Shown piece after piece: positions 26,234 through 35,436 of a DNA stretch of 64,000 nt (its first letter is position 1; each line of letters starts with the position of its first letter). This DNA is from Thermoplasmata archaeon. Its GTDB lineage: Archaea > Thermoplasmatota > Thermoplasmata > Thermoplasmatales > GCA-001856825. The notes beneath the pieces were generated by a model, which was given only the letters and a program-made list of their open reading frames with translations, did not search any database and was not told where the DNA came from. Both the position numbers and the translations under genes were made by a program. Location of the stretch: the NCBI GenBank assembly GCA_023256475.1, contig JAGDXP010000018.1, positions 1 to 64,000 of the forward strand, read 5' to 3'.

Positions 26234-27641
26234 CTTCGTTTGGATTGCTGATTGGAATCGGATATTTTCCAGTTAAACAACCCAGGCAAAGTTCATTTTT
26301 TCCAAGTCCAATAGCTTCTACCAAACCATCAACTGAAATGTACGCAACACTATCGGCTCCAAATTCCTTAGCCAGCTGTTCCATACTCTTACCATCTTTC
26401 GCCACAAATTGTTCCTTTGTCTTCATATCTATCCCAAGGTAACAGGGGTACCTTATTGGGGGTGACCCAACCCTCACATGTACCTCTCTGGCTCCTGCAT
26501 TCTTCAATAATCCAACGATTTTCCTCATGGTATTCCCGCGAACAATGGAATCGTCCACAAGAACTACCCTTTTGCCCTGTATAACTTCCTTTATGGGATT
26601 TAGCTTTATATCCAGCTCATCTTCCCTCTTATTTTGTGTGGGCATAATAAATGTCCGATCCACGTATCTATTCTTTATCAAACCCTCAACAAAGGGTATT
26701 CCTGATCCCAATGAATAGCCTAATGCATGTGACCTTCCTGAATCAGGTACGGGAATAACTATGTCCGCATTAGCAGGTGATTCCCTGGCCAAAATCTCGC
26801 CAAGTTTTTTCCTTACCTCAAATACATTCCTCCCATCCATTGTGGAATCAGGCCTTGCAAAATAGACATATTCAAACATGCAGTGTGCCGGAGATGCATT
26901 TCCGAATCTGTGACTCTTATAACCGTCCTTTGTTAATTCTATTATTTCTCCTGGATAGAAATCCCTTATGGTTTTACCTCCTAGCTGTTCAAAAACAACA
27001 TTTTCCGATGCAATTCCGTAACCCATTCTAGTTTTACCAAGTACCAATGGCCTTATGGCATTGGGATCCCTTACTCCAAAAACCCTTTCATTTATCATTA
27101 TCACTAAAGAATACGCACCCCTTATCCTGCTAAAGGTCAATTTCATTGCATCAATGGGATCCTCTCCCCTGGCCAAATTTATTGCAAGCAGCCTTAATAT
27201 TACTTCAGTATCAGATGTGGTATTAAAAGAATAGCCCTTGGATTCGAGCTCAGACCTTATTTCATCCGCATTGACAATTTCGCCATTGTGTCCGATTGCG
27301 ATTTCATACTTTCCAACCCTCGAAAATATGGGTTGTGCATTGTCTATTATAGAGGAACCTGCTGTACTGTACCTTATGTGCCCAATTCCCCTGTCTCCGG
27401 TTTGATCAATCTTAATCTGCGAAAATACTTCTCTGACCAGGCCCATCCCTTTATATATTTTTAAATCTTTACCGTTGTAAATAGAAATGCCGGCAGATTC
27501 TTGGCCTCTGTGCTGAAGAATCCTAAGAGATTGAATTAATCTATACTCTACCCCATTTTCCTCTACTAGCGCAACTACTCCGCATTTATCACTTGCTTTT
27601 TGCCCAACTGTATTCCCTAATTCTAGGGGCAGGATATCCAC
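26220..27641 (-). CDS. purF: amidophosphoribosyltransferase PurF
   Basis: This enzyme catalyses the first committed step of purine synthesis, making 5-phosphoribosylamine from PRPP and glutamine. The N-terminal nucleophile glutaminase starts at the cysteine in [11 protein letters not shown], followed by [10 protein letters not shown] and GHNGEIVN. The PRTase domain has [13 protein letters not shown]. The ORF track starts at GTG 27686, but that region is shared with eL37. I prefer GTG 27641 (473 aa) because GAGGTG lies 8 nt upstream, leaving an 18-residue propeptide to be cleaved before Cys. C-terminal cysteines ([10 protein letters not shown]) resemble those of Fe-S PurF forms. Confidence 0.93.
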   Translation of the reverse strand: MDILPLELGNTVGQKASDKCGVVALVEENGVEYRLIQSLRILQHRGQESAGISIYNGKDLKIYKGMGLVREVFSQIKIDQTGDRGIGHIRYSTAGSSIIDNAQPIFSRVGKYEIAIGHNGEIVNADEIRSELESKGYSFNTTSDTEVILRLLAINLARGEDPIDAMKLTFSRIRGAYSLVIMINERVFGVRDPNAIRPLVLGKTRMGYGIASENVVFEQLGGKTIRDFYPGEIIELTKDGYKSHRFGNASPAHCMFEYVYFARPDSTMDGRNVFEVRKKLGEILARESPANADIVIPVPDSGRSHALGYSLGSGIPFVEGLIKNRYVDRTFIMPTQNKREDELDIKLNPIKEVIQGKRVVLVDDSIVRGNTMRKIVGLLKNAGAREVHVRVGSPPIRYPCYLGIDMKTKEQFVAKDGKSMEQLAKEFGADSVAYISVDGLVEAIGLGKNELCLGCLTGKYPIPISNPNEANSV

Positions 27642-27750
27642 AGTGTGCACACCTCTTTTTCTGGACATTGTATGCGTGATGTCCACATCTCCTGCACTTT
27701 ATATGAACTTTTATCCTGCTCCTCTTACCCATGGATGGAGTTCCTCTCAT
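27589..27750 (-). CDS. rpl37e: 50S ribosomal protein eL37, 53 aa
   Basis: This gene is missing from the ORF track because it has 53 codons. The product begins [20 protein letters not shown], continues with [20 protein letters not shown] and ends [13 protein letters not shown], an exact fit to the zinc-binding eL37 family (CRRC and CAHC pairs). ATG lies 4 nt after the Lsm stop, with GGAGGTG just upstream inside the end of lsm. Its 3' end overlaps the purF reading frame in another frame by at least 53 nt. Lsm-eL37-PurF order is known in other archaea. Confidence 0.93.
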   Translation of the reverse strand: MRGTPSMGKRSRIKVHIKCRRCGHHAYNVQKKRCAHCGYPAPRIREYSWAKSK

Positions 27751-27754
27751 TTAT

Positions 27755-27988
27755 TCACACCTCCGAAGGCGAAATATAGACAACCACATCCCCTCTGATA
27801 ACAGCTACAGGTAGGATTCCATTTGATTTGTTGTCTATAATTTCCTCTGCTTCCTTTATTACCAGATTCATGTGCTGATCATATCCATCTAATTTTCCCC
27901 TGTACTCTCGGTTCCACTTCACCTTAACTAGTACATATTTGTTAAGACTACTTCCCAGTAATCCCAGGGGACGTGATTTGCCTTCCAT
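27755..27988 (-). CDS. Sm-like (Lsm) RNA-binding protein
   Basis: This 77 aa small ring-forming RNA chaperone is related to eukaryotic Sm/Lsm proteins. Sm1 is present as YRGKLDGYDQHMNLVIKEAEE and Sm2 as VIRGDVVVYISP. Archaeal Lsm heptamers bind U-rich RNA and probably act in RNA processing or decay. It is the first gene of lsm-eL37-purF, and a TATA box 26 nt before the ATG suggests a leaderless mRNA. Confidence 0.94.
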   Translation of the reverse strand: MEGKSRPLGLLGSSLNKYVLVKVKWNREYRGKLDGYDQHMNLVIKEAEEIIDNKSNGILPVAVIRGDVVVYISPSEV

Positions 27989-28008
27989 ATTTCCCCTTAT
28001 TCATTATG

Positions 28009-28020
28009 GATATTTAATCT
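28009..28020 (-). promoter_or_regulatory. TATA box of the lsm-eL37-purF operon
   Basis: The minus strand reads AGATTAAATATC, centred about 26 nt before the Lsm ATG. Confidence 0.55.
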
Positions 28021-28174
28021 TGCGTTATGGTCCATGAATTCAAAGTAAAAAGAGGATTGCCGCGTATAGCTCAAATTGGTAATATGGGTTTTCAAACTTC
28101 TATTTTCCAATAAGTTGACTACGATGATTAATGATTGTGAAAATATATTTTAGGTATCATTATATCACTACTCA

Positions 28175-28948
28175 ATGAGTAAGATTGCAATAATTGGTGG
28201 ATCTGCAGTGGGAAACCTGCTGAACAAGTCTAAGCCAGTTTTGATTCACACACCCTATGGTGAAACATCATCACCCATAGAAGTGGGAGAAATCAACGGT
28301 GTGGAAGTTGCTGTTTTGTACCGGCATGGAAGGCCACATAAAATTCCACCTCATAAAATAAACAACAGGGCAAATATATACGCTCTTAATCAGATGGGAG
28401 TTGAAAGGATTATAAGCATATCGGCGGTAGGTTCATTGGATATTAACTTGCCACCTGGTACAATAGTTATTCCCGATCAATTTTTTGATTTTACGAAAGG
28501 TAGAACCTATACCTTCTATGATGGACCGAAAGTAGTTCATATTTCCATGGCTGATCCGTTCTGTCCTGAACTGTCTGAAATAGCTTACAATGAAGGGAAG
28601 AACATGGGAATAAATATACACAGGGGTTCAACATATGTGTGCATAGAGGGTCCAAGATTCAGTACCAGGGCTGAGTCAAGATTTTTCAAGCAGATCGGAA
28701 ATATAATTGGCATGACATTGGTACCAGAGATAAATCTAGCAAGGGAAATGGGAATGTGCTACCTGACTCTGGCAACAGTTACGGATTTCGATGTGTGGGC
28801 CGATAAGCCAGTTTCTGCATCAGAAGTAACGAAGGTAATGAAGGAGAATGAAGAAAAGGTTATGAAATTGCTGGAGAGGATGCTCCCCAAGATACCTGAA
28901 AATAGGGGATGCAGCTGCAGGAGGAGCCTGGAGGAGGCATCATTATGA
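28175..28948 (+). CDS. S-methyl-5'-thioadenosine (or thioinosine) phosphorylase
   Basis: This 257 aa phosphorylase of the PNP/MTAP family has IIGGSAVGNLL at the phosphate loop, YRHGRPHKIPPHKINNRANI, the active-site block YVCIEGPRFSTRAESRFF and GMTLVPEINLAREMGMCY, and TDFDVW near the base site. It splits methylthioadenosine into adenine and methylthioribose-1-phosphate in methionine salvage; close archaeal relatives prefer methylthioinosine. A deaminase-like amidohydrolase that could make thioinosine is encoded at 36922. The stop overlaps the next start (ATGA). Confidence 0.87.
   Translation: MSKIAIIGGSAVGNLLNKSKPVLIHTPYGETSSPIEVGEINGVEVAVLYRHGRPHKIPPHKINNRANIYALNQMGVERIISISAVGSLDINLPPGTIVIPDQFFDFTKGRTYTFYDGPKVVHISMADPFCPELSEIAYNEGKNMGINIHRGSTYVCIEGPRFSTRAESRFFKQIGNIIGMTLVPEINLAREMGMCYLTLATVTDFDVWADKPVSASEVTKVMKENEEKVMKLLERMLPKIPENRGCSCRRSLEEASL
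28930..28937 (+). promoter_or_regulatory. Shine-Dalgarno site deciding the start of the beta-CASP nuclease
   Basis: GGAGGAGG lies 7 nt before ATG 28945. The track's earlier start at 28909 lies inside the phosphorylase gene and has no such signal. Confidence 0.7.
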
Positions 28949-30165
28949 AGGGTCAATTCTTAGGGGGAGGGAATGAGGTAGGAAGACTTGGCTTTGTCCT
29001 GGATACTTCCTTTCACAAATTTCTATTTGATTATGGGATAAATCCTACAAAACCTCCACAGTTCCCTGCTTTAGCTCCAAAGGTGGACGCAGTATTTCTT
29101 ACTCATAGCCATTTGGATCACGTGGGTATGGTACCCTGGTTAGCGAAATCATCACCAACCAATGTTTACGGTACTCCGCCAACGTTGGCAGTTACGCCAA
29201 TATTACTTTACGATACTGTGAAAATATCCACCATAGAGAGCACATCCTTGCCTTATGAACGGGTGGATGTAGACAACATTATTGAGGCCTTCACACCGAT
29301 TGAATATGGTGACATTGTGGAATTCAAGGATGTAACAATTTCAGTACACAATACCGGTCATTTGCCAGGTAGCGGAATGTATTTGATTCAGAACGATAAA
29401 AAGGTTCTTTTTACCGGAGACATTCAAAGCATAGATACGCACCTTTTGACAGGAATCAAGCCTATAGATACCGATGTCCTAATCGTGGAGAGCACCTATG
29501 CGGGGAAGGAGCATCCTCCAAGGAAGGATGTGGAAGAAAACTTCATTGATTCCATAAGGGAGGTAAACGAAAGGGGAGGGGTGGCAGTAATTCCAGCTTT
29601 TGCAACAGGAAGGGCTCAGGAACTTTTAATGGTCCTGGAAAATACAGATTTCGAAATATGGATGGACGGAATGTCAAGGAGCGTTAGCAATGTGCTTCTT
29701 AATTATCCAAAATACATTAAGAATTTCCCCAGATACAAGAAGATGCTTAAAAGGGTAAGGCAAATCAGGAACAATTACGATAGAGAAAAAGCAATGGAGG
29801 GCAATGTAATAATCACCACAAGTGGAATGCTTGACGGTGGACCGGTTTTGAACTACATATCTCAGCTAAATGATCCAAAACACGGTTTATTCTTAACTGG
29901 ATATCAGGTAGAAGATACAAATGGAAGGATGCTTCTTGAAACAGGTAATATAGATCTGGCTGGAGTAATTACAAAGGTTAAGATGGATGTGAGATTCTTT
30001 GACTTTTCAGCCCATTCTGGACATAAGGAACTTCTGAACTTCGTCGAAGGTTGCAGGCCTTCTACAGTAATTCTCATGCATGGAGAAAAAAGGGAAGAAT
30101 TGGCAAAGGAAATAACAGGATCAAAAGTTCTCCTACCAAAGAATGGAGAAGTTTTTGAATTCTGA
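28945..30165 (+). CDS. beta-CASP metallo-beta-lactamase ribonuclease (aCPSF2/aRNase J-like)
   Basis: At 406 aa from the chosen start this is an RNA-processing nuclease. The metal motif HSHLDHVG and the aspartate motif LFTGDIQS belong to the beta-lactamase fold. The beta-CASP part shows PAFATGRAQELL, TSGMLDGGPVL and the histidine in VILMHGEKRE. There is no N-terminal KH domain, so it resembles aCPSF2 rather than aCPSF1. The start is coupled to the preceding phosphorylase. It probably acts in mRNA 3'-end processing or decay in the cytoplasm. Confidence 0.87.
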   Translation: MKGQFLGGGNEVGRLGFVLDTSFHKFLFDYGINPTKPPQFPALAPKVDAVFLTHSHLDHVGMVPWLAKSSPTNVYGTPPTLAVTPILLYDTVKISTIESTSLPYERVDVDNIIEAFTPIEYGDIVEFKDVTISVHNTGHLPGSGMYLIQNDKKVLFTGDIQSIDTHLLTGIKPIDTDVLIVESTYAGKEHPPRKDVEENFIDSIREVNERGGVAVIPAFATGRAQELLMVLENTDFEIWMDGMSRSVSNVLLNYPKYIKNFPRYKKMLKRVRQIRNNYDREKAMEGNVIITTSGMLDGGPVLNYISQLNDPKHGLFLTGYQVEDTNGRMLLETGNIDLAGVITKVKMDVRFFDFSAHSGHKELLNFVEGCRPSTVILMHGEKREELAKEITGSKVLLPKNGEVFEF

Positions 30166-30167
30166 AA

Positions 30168-31097
30168 ATGAGAGTCAGGGGCAGATTAGCAGATAGGATT
30201 CTAGATTTTCTTTCAACCGGTGAAAAGACACAGGTAGAGATAAGTCGTGCCCTGGGTTTATCAAGATCCAGGACCTCTGAAATCCTCTCTGAACTGGAAA
30301 TCCAGGGGAAAATAGTTAGGAGGAAGATTAGTGAAAGGACCATAGAAGTCAGGTTGAACCGGGATTCGAATTTGATTGTTGGAATTCTCCCAAGCTCAGA
30401 ATATGTTTATCTCATAGAGGCAATGGAAGATTTAGGATTAAATTACATACTGAAGATTTTCAATAATAGTCTGGAAGGGTTTAAAGAGCTTATACTGGGG
30501 CATATAGATATACTTGCCAGCCCACTTGTATCCGGTTACATATTCTTCCTCCTTGATGAAAGAATTAAGCCAATCATGGGTATCGCAATGGGAGGTGGAG
30601 GGGTAATCAAGAGATCGAATCAGGGCTTGCTGGGCACCACTCCATTCTCAAAGATGGACAGATTATCCCGGCAACAAAGTGGTTTCCAGATAGTCTACTA
30701 TAAAGGGATAGAAGAACTGCTGCAGGCCTATGAACAGAGGAAAGTTGATGCCATCAGCATATGGGAACCATACTTGACACTTTATGGCGGTGAACCGGAA
30801 AATATCAAAGAAACATGCTGCGCGCTTTTTGGAAATCTGGATAAGGATCATAGGGAAAAATTAATCAGAAAATATTCTGAGCTTACTGCAAGTAAATTGG
30901 CACCTGAAAGAGGTATTAAAATTATCTCCAGTAAATTGGGATTGGAGCCGGATTTGATTGAAAAATCATTGAAATCCTATAAATTTGACCATAGTATTTC
31001 GAAAGATGATCTGGAGAGACAGCTGAAAGCCTTAGGTATAGGGATGGCAAAGAATCTAGGTGATTTTCTTGGGGACAGAGATAAAGATTCCATTTGA
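30168..31097 (+). CDS. winged-helix regulator fused to a periplasmic-binding-like ligand domain
   Basis: This is a 309 aa protein. Residues about 5-65 form a winged helix-turn-helix (KTQVEISRALGLSRSRTSEILSELE). Residues about 70-235 resemble the SsuA/NMT1 type of binding fold, with a duplicated alpha/beta pattern and the telltale VDAISIWEPY. No signal peptide is present, so the ligand domain is cytoplasmic. This is the layout of a ligand-sensing transcription factor, but ligand and targets are unknown. The gene starts 2 nt after the nuclease gene and overlaps XPD by 38 nt. Confidence 0.72.
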   Translation: MRVRGRLADRILDFLSTGEKTQVEISRALGLSRSRTSEILSELEIQGKIVRRKISERTIEVRLNRDSNLIVGILPSSEYVYLIEAMEDLGLNYILKIFNNSLEGFKELILGHIDILASPLVSGYIFFLLDERIKPIMGIAMGGGGVIKRSNQGLLGTTPFSKMDRLSRQQSGFQIVYYKGIEELLQAYEQRKVDAISIWEPYLTLYGGEPENIKETCCALFGNLDKDHREKLIRKYSELTASKLAPERGIKIISSKLGLEPDLIEKSLKSYKFDHSISKDDLERQLKALGIGMAKNLGDFLGDRDKDSI

Positions 31098-32871
31098 GCT
31101 TTATAGGTGGCAGGCAGAAGCACTGAACTTTTTGAAAAATTCCAATAGCAAAATAAAGATATTAGAGAGCCCCACAGGATCAGGAAAGACACTGGTTTCA
31201 TTGATCTACGCATTGGAGGCTTGTGAGGATTGTAAAATAGTTTTTCTCACCAGGACAAATTCACAAGTGGAGAATGTTTTTAGGGAGTCAAGGTTATTGG
31301 GCCTAAAAAAGGTAATATCTTTTATGGGAAGAGGGGAAACCTGCCTTTTTAAGAAGGTAAACCCGGAGATGCTTGAGGGGGATCCGGAAGAGCAATCGCG
31401 CCTTTGCCAAAGGCTCATACAAGACAGGATGAATGGTAAGGAAGGGTGTTTCTATGAGACGGATTATGACATGGGATGGGTTGCTGACATCATACGACCG
31501 CAGGATCTCATCAATTTAGGGGAGCAGTTTGGTTTCTGCCCATATTTTGCACAGAGGGAGCTATTGAAGGATGCCAGGATAGTGGTATCAACCTACTCCT
31601 ACCTATTGAACCCTTACATCAGGGAAAGGTTCATGGACTGGATAGACACCCCTATGGAAAAAATAATAGTCATATTCGACGAAGCACACAATGTGCCTGA
31701 ATTTTTGAGAATGATTAACTCCGGATCCATTGGTGTTGGTGACATAAGGAAAGCAAGGGATGAAGTAGAGAAATATGGCGATAAAACCTTTAACAATATA
31801 AGCCTAAGTTTAAGTCTAAATTATATAGAAGAGGCTCTGGAATATATATTTTCAGAAGGTCCCAGAATACTTACCCCGGATGATGCAAAGGAAGCATTTA
31901 TGAAATCCTTCTCATCTGGAACCATAGAGATATCAAAATTACTGGAACAGATGGTTTACGTGGGTGAGGGGATAAAGGAGATAAAGCTGAATGAGGGAAA
32001 ATTGCCTAGAAGCTACATTTACAGAGTAGCGGTTCTGTCGCAATTGCTCATGGAGGACTCGGGAGCGGAGTTTGTAAGGATAGTTGATGATTCAGACCGG
32101 AGAATAAACCTCAGATTCTTAGATGTGTCAAACCAGCTTGCATTTTTAAAGCAGTTCAGGAACACTGTTTTCATCTCTGGAACATTGACTCCCTTTGAAA
32201 AATTCAGGGATGAATTAGGAATCCAGGAGGCAAGCGAGATGGCAGTAAGTGTGCCATACCTTGAAAGCAATTTAAGAGTATTCTATACAGATGAGGTCAA
32301 TCTGAGCTACACCAAGAGGGCAGAAAGTGAATTGAGACTTTTGGAAATTTTAGAAGATTTCATCAACAGGACATCCTACAATACCATGGTATTTGCAACA
32401 TCCTACGAACAGCTATCCAAAATAAGGGATCTAAATTTCAATAGAAGGATATACTTCGAGAGGAAGAACATTACCAATTCAGAACTTACCGATATGATTG
32501 AATCTTTTAAACATAACGGCGGGGTCCTATTGGGCGTAATAAATGGCAGGCTCTCAGAAGGATTGGATCTGCCAGGGAAGTTGCTTGAAGTTGCAGTAAT
32601 TGCAGGAATCCCATATCCAAAGCCATCTCCTGAAACCAACGCTATGGAAACTTACTACGACATGAAATTCAAGAAAGGCTGGTATTATGCATATGAGGCC
32701 GTGGCTACCATGAAATTGAAGCAGGCCCTAGGTAGATTGATCAGATCTCCTAAAGATAGGGGCGTTGCAATAATATTGGATTCAAGGGCAAAAAGATTCA
32801 AAAAGGCTCTACCTAATCTATATAGATCAGAAAACCTGGTAGATGATACTATAAATTTTTTGAATCAATAA
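31060..32871 (+). CDS. XPD/Rad3-family Fe-S DNA helicase
   Basis: This 603 aa superfamily 2 helicase has Walker A SPTGSGKT (37-44) and DEAH (207-210). Four cysteines fit the XPD [4Fe-4S] domain (C95, C116, C130, C160). C-terminal motifs V/VI are GRLSEGLDLPG and QALGRLIRSPKDRG. It unwinds DNA 5' to 3' and is linked to repair in archaea. The start is GTG inside the regulator gene; TTG at 31069 is an alternative. The stop overlaps the convergent carS stop by 7 nt. Confidence 0.93.
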   Translation: MIFLGTEIKIPFELYRWQAEALNFLKNSNSKIKILESPTGSGKTLVSLIYALEACEDCKIVFLTRTNSQVENVFRESRLLGLKKVISFMGRGETCLFKKVNPEMLEGDPEEQSRLCQRLIQDRMNGKEGCFYETDYDMGWVADIIRPQDLINLGEQFGFCPYFAQRELLKDARIVVSTYSYLLNPYIRERFMDWIDTPMEKIIVIFDEAHNVPEFLRMINSGSIGVGDIRKARDEVEKYGDKTFNNISLSLSLNYIEEALEYIFSEGPRILTPDDAKEAFMKSFSSGTIEISKLLEQMVYVGEGIKEIKLNEGKLPRSYIYRVAVLSQLLMEDSGAEFVRIVDDSDRRINLRFLDVSNQLAFLKQFRNTVFISGTLTPFEKFRDELGIQEASEMAVSVPYLESNLRVFYTDEVNLSYTKRAESELRLLEILEDFINRTSYNTMVFATSYEQLSKIRDLNFNRRIYFERKNITNSELTDMIESFKHNGGVLLGVINGRLSEGLDLPGKLLEVAVIAGIPYPKPSPETNAMETYYDMKFKKGWYYAYEAVATMKLKQALGRLIRSPKDRGVAIILDSRAKRFKKALPNLYRSENLVDDTINFLNQ

Positions 32872-33410
32872 GGAACATCCTTCAGCTTCATTTTAAAACC
32901 GATTATATTAACCGCCCTGTGCAGTAATGGAGTCAAGATAAGAATTGCTATTATTCCTGGCCAGGGGAATAAATCGAAGAAATTACCTTTCAGGTAAAGA
33001 TAAACTAAGAATAGTGAAACTATTGCAAACGGATACTGATCCAAAAAAAGCACCTCCTCTCCTGGCTCAAAATTCAATTGCCTCTTAAGGAATGAACCAA
33101 TTAAATCGCCAAGCATGGAACCAAAAGATAGAAGCAGTACTATGATTATCGAACTGTAGAAATTATTGGAGTAAGATAATGCTCTCCAGTAAATTCCAAT
33201 TGCAATTATTACTATTCCAACAAGGACACCTGCCAATCCTCCCCCCAGGAAGCCTGATAAAGTTTTATGATCTCCAAAAATTCTTCTTCCCCTAATCTTC
33301 CTACCGCCATCTATAATTATCTTTCCACCGAAAATTACTGCGCTAGGATTAGCAACATACGAAGGCAGGAAAAGTATAATTGGGATTATTATGGATGTGA
33401 GCCAATTCAC
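32865..33410 (-). CDS. carS: CDP-archaeol synthase CarS
   Basis: This 181 aa integral membrane protein has about five hydrophobic helices. It activates digeranylgeranylglyceryl phosphate with CTP, the step after DGGGP synthase. Diagnostic sequence is VANPSAVIFGGKIIIDGGRKIRGRRIFGDHKT, where the conserved GDHKT is typical of the family (formerly DUF46). The start is GTG. It is divergent from the flippase gene; the two share a near-palindromic AT box. Confidence 0.92.
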   Translation of the reverse strand: MNWLTSIIIPIILFLPSYVANPSAVIFGGKIIIDGGRKIRGRRIFGDHKTLSGFLGGGLAGVLVGIVIIAIGIYWRALSYSNNFYSSIIIVLLLSFGSMLGDLIGSFLKRQLNFEPGEEVLFLDQYPFAIVSLFLVYLYLKGNFFDLFPWPGIIAILILTPLLHRAVNIIGFKMKLKDVPY

Positions 33411-33450
33411 AGGACTTTAACATTTTCCCATTGTTAATTTTTCCCATAAA

Positions 33451-33461
33451 TCTATTTAAAT
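33451..33461. promoter_or_regulatory. shared AT box between carS and the flippase gene
   Basis: TCTATTTAAAT is centred 26 nt before the flippase ATG at 33482 and is nearly palindromic. It could also serve carS, whose start lies about 45 nt away on the other strand. Confidence 0.45.
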
Positions 33462-33481
33462 GCATTAACATTAACGTGCAA

Positions 33482-35011
33482 ATGGAATCCTCCAAGCCCT
33501 CTATAATCATGTTGCAGAGCGGCATAGGACTTATATTGGGATACTTAACTTTCCTCATAATTTTCAGATATGCGGGGGTTGAGGCTTACGGAGTGTTCTC
33601 TTTTGCACTATCGTTCGGCCTTCTATTTAGTTTCATAGGCGATCTAGGGTTGAATACAGCTCATGTAAAGATGATATCATCAGGCAAGAACAGGGCCGAA
33701 TACAATTCAGCATTTTTCCTTTTAAAAATATCCATGACCTTGATCTACATTGGAGTGATGCTTCTCTCTCTATACGTATGGAGGGTAGTGTTGCATAGGG
33801 GGTTTGAAACCAGATTTGAGCTAATAAGTATACTGTTGTTGATTCCCTATTTCTTTTCCCTTCCATTGATACAGGGCATAAGGAGCTTCCTAACTGGTAC
33901 CATGGAGGCGGCCAAATTATCCATTCCAGGTATAGTGGAATCCTTAGTGAGGTTCCTATTGATTGTGATTTTTTTCACGATAAATTTATTTCATGTTAGG
34001 AATGCGCTGGAATACTCGATGTACATCTCCATAGCATATAGCATCTCATATGTAGTTTATTTAGCCATGAACTTATACTTTGGAAGGCCATGGAAGTTCA
34101 AATGGCCAGATTTTTCCATAATCAAGGAATATATGAAGTTCTCATTTCCTTTGCTAATTGCCACGGTTGTGGCTACAATTTCTTCCAATATTTCTCAAAT
34201 ATTGATTCAAACCTTCTTCCATGCTTATGAGCTTGGAGGATATTCGGGAGACCTTAAGATAATTCAAATTATTAGCACATTTGCTGGATCCATAACAATC
34301 ATGATACTTCCAATGCTTGCAAAAGACTCAAAAGATATGAACGAATACAAAGGAAGGGTCAATTACATAACCAAATATCTTATTATGCTGCTATCTCCAT
34401 TGATAATATTCACCATAATATTTGCAGCCCCAATTCTTAATTTATGGACCTCTCAGTTGATATCATTCGAGCTCCCATTAAGGATTATGCTGCTATCAGT
34501 GTTCTTTTCTGTAGTATCTACAACTTTCATAAATCACTTTAATGCTACATCCAATACAAAGGTATCATCCTTCATAAACATATTCAACTCAGTGCTTATT
34601 ATAGCACTGGATATAATATTGATACCATCAGAATTTCTAGGCTTAAGGCTTATGAATCTGGGAGTTATGGGCGCAGCCTTAGCCATGCTTATATCTTCAT
34701 TTATAACCTTCCTATACTCACTATTCTTGATTCACAAAGAAATCGGAAAATTCATTGACAAAAATGCAATTCTTCCTATTGGGGTATCCATTTTGCCAGC
34801 TCTGCCGCTCATAATCTATTTCTACAATTCGACAAAAATGTCAGCAATATATCTTGCAGGTATTTTTGTGGGATATACCGTGATTTATTTGCTTCTGCTA
34901 AAAGCATTTAGAGTTATAGATGAGGAGGAGTTCAGAGACATAATAAATATAGTAAATCCTAAGAAGTTATTTAGCTATATAATCGATGAGCTAAGGAAGC
35001 CATCTCAATAG
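33482..35011 (+). CDS. polysaccharide/lipid-linked oligosaccharide flippase (MOP/Wzx-like)
   Basis: This 509 aa polytopic membrane protein has about 12-14 hydrophobic segments and the polysaccharide-biosynthesis/MATE-like fold. The N-terminal IIMLQSGIGLILGYLTFLIIFRYAGVEAYGVFSF pattern and the internal FSFPLLIATVVATISSNISQILI suit Wzx-like flippases. It probably moves lipid-linked glycans across the membrane for N-glycan or surface polysaccharide assembly. The ORF track starts 17 codons earlier at a TTG; I chose ATG 33482 because a TATA box lies 26 nt upstream. Confidence 0.83.
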   Translation: MESSKPSIIMLQSGIGLILGYLTFLIIFRYAGVEAYGVFSFALSFGLLFSFIGDLGLNTAHVKMISSGKNRAEYNSAFFLLKISMTLIYIGVMLLSLYVWRVVLHRGFETRFELISILLLIPYFFSLPLIQGIRSFLTGTMEAAKLSIPGIVESLVRFLLIVIFFTINLFHVRNALEYSMYISIAYSISYVVYLAMNLYFGRPWKFKWPDFSIIKEYMKFSFPLLIATVVATISSNISQILIQTFFHAYELGGYSGDLKIIQIISTFAGSITIMILPMLAKDSKDMNEYKGRVNYITKYLIMLLSPLIIFTIIFAAPILNLWTSQLISFELPLRIMLLSVFFSVVSTTFINHFNATSNTKVSSFINIFNSVLIIALDIILIPSEFLGLRLMNLGVMGAALAMLISSFITFLYSLFLIHKEIGKFIDKNAILPIGVSILPALPLIIYFYNSTKMSAIYLAGIFVGYTVIYLLLLKAFRVIDEEEFRDIINIVNPKKLFSYIIDELRKPSQ

Positions 35012-35020
35012 TGCTGAAAT

Positions 35021-35407
35021 ATGCCAGTTGAAATCTTAAATCATACTGCAGACATTCGAATCAAGGTAATTGAAAGGGACAAGAAAATGCTATACCTTAG
35101 GTTAGGCAACGCAATGCTAAATCTCATATTCCAGGACAATTCTGTCGACTGTGAATATTTTTTCCAAAAGGAGTTTGAGCTAAAGAATGCAGTAACCTTC
35201 TTGAATGATATTCTCTATGTTGTGGATACTGAAAACAAGGTTTTAAAAATTAAATATTTGAGATTCTGCGATGCCAAGATAGTAGTTGGATTTTGTGGCG
35301 AAGAATTCAAGAATGACAGGCACAGTTATCACTATTTGATTAAAGCTGTGACTTATCACAACTTCATTGAGAATGAAAGATCAGTTGAAGTTACATTTGA
35401 CATATAA
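35021..35407 (+). CDS. archease (RtcB tRNA-ligase cofactor)
   Basis: This 128 aa protein of the archease family helps the RtcB ligase turn over in tRNA splicing and repair. The N-terminal ILNHTADIRIKV and the C-terminal KAVTYHNFIENERSVEVTFDI are the family signatures, including the acidic residues that bind metal. RtcB itself is not in the window. It is 9 nt after the flippase stop, so it is co-transcribed with an unrelated gene. Confidence 0.88.
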   Translation: MPVEILNHTADIRIKVIERDKKMLYLRLGNAMLNLIFQDNSVDCEYFFQKEFELKNAVTFLNDILYVVDTENKVLKIKYLRFCDAKIVVGFCGEEFKNDRHSYHYLIKAVTYHNFIENERSVEVTFDI

Positions 35408-35436
35408 TTTTTTATCGGAAAATCTTATAGTGATTC

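Noticed and set aside
28059-28110. tRNA-like 5' half (GCCGCGTATAGCTCAAATTGGTAAT)
   Set aside because: It resembles a D arm, but no matching anticodon stem, T arm or 3' acceptor strand follows; the D stem does not pair. Probably chance.
28020-28125. 28-codon ORF starting MVHEFKVKRG before the MTA phosphorylase
   Set aside because: Too short, no ribosome binding site and no family resemblance.
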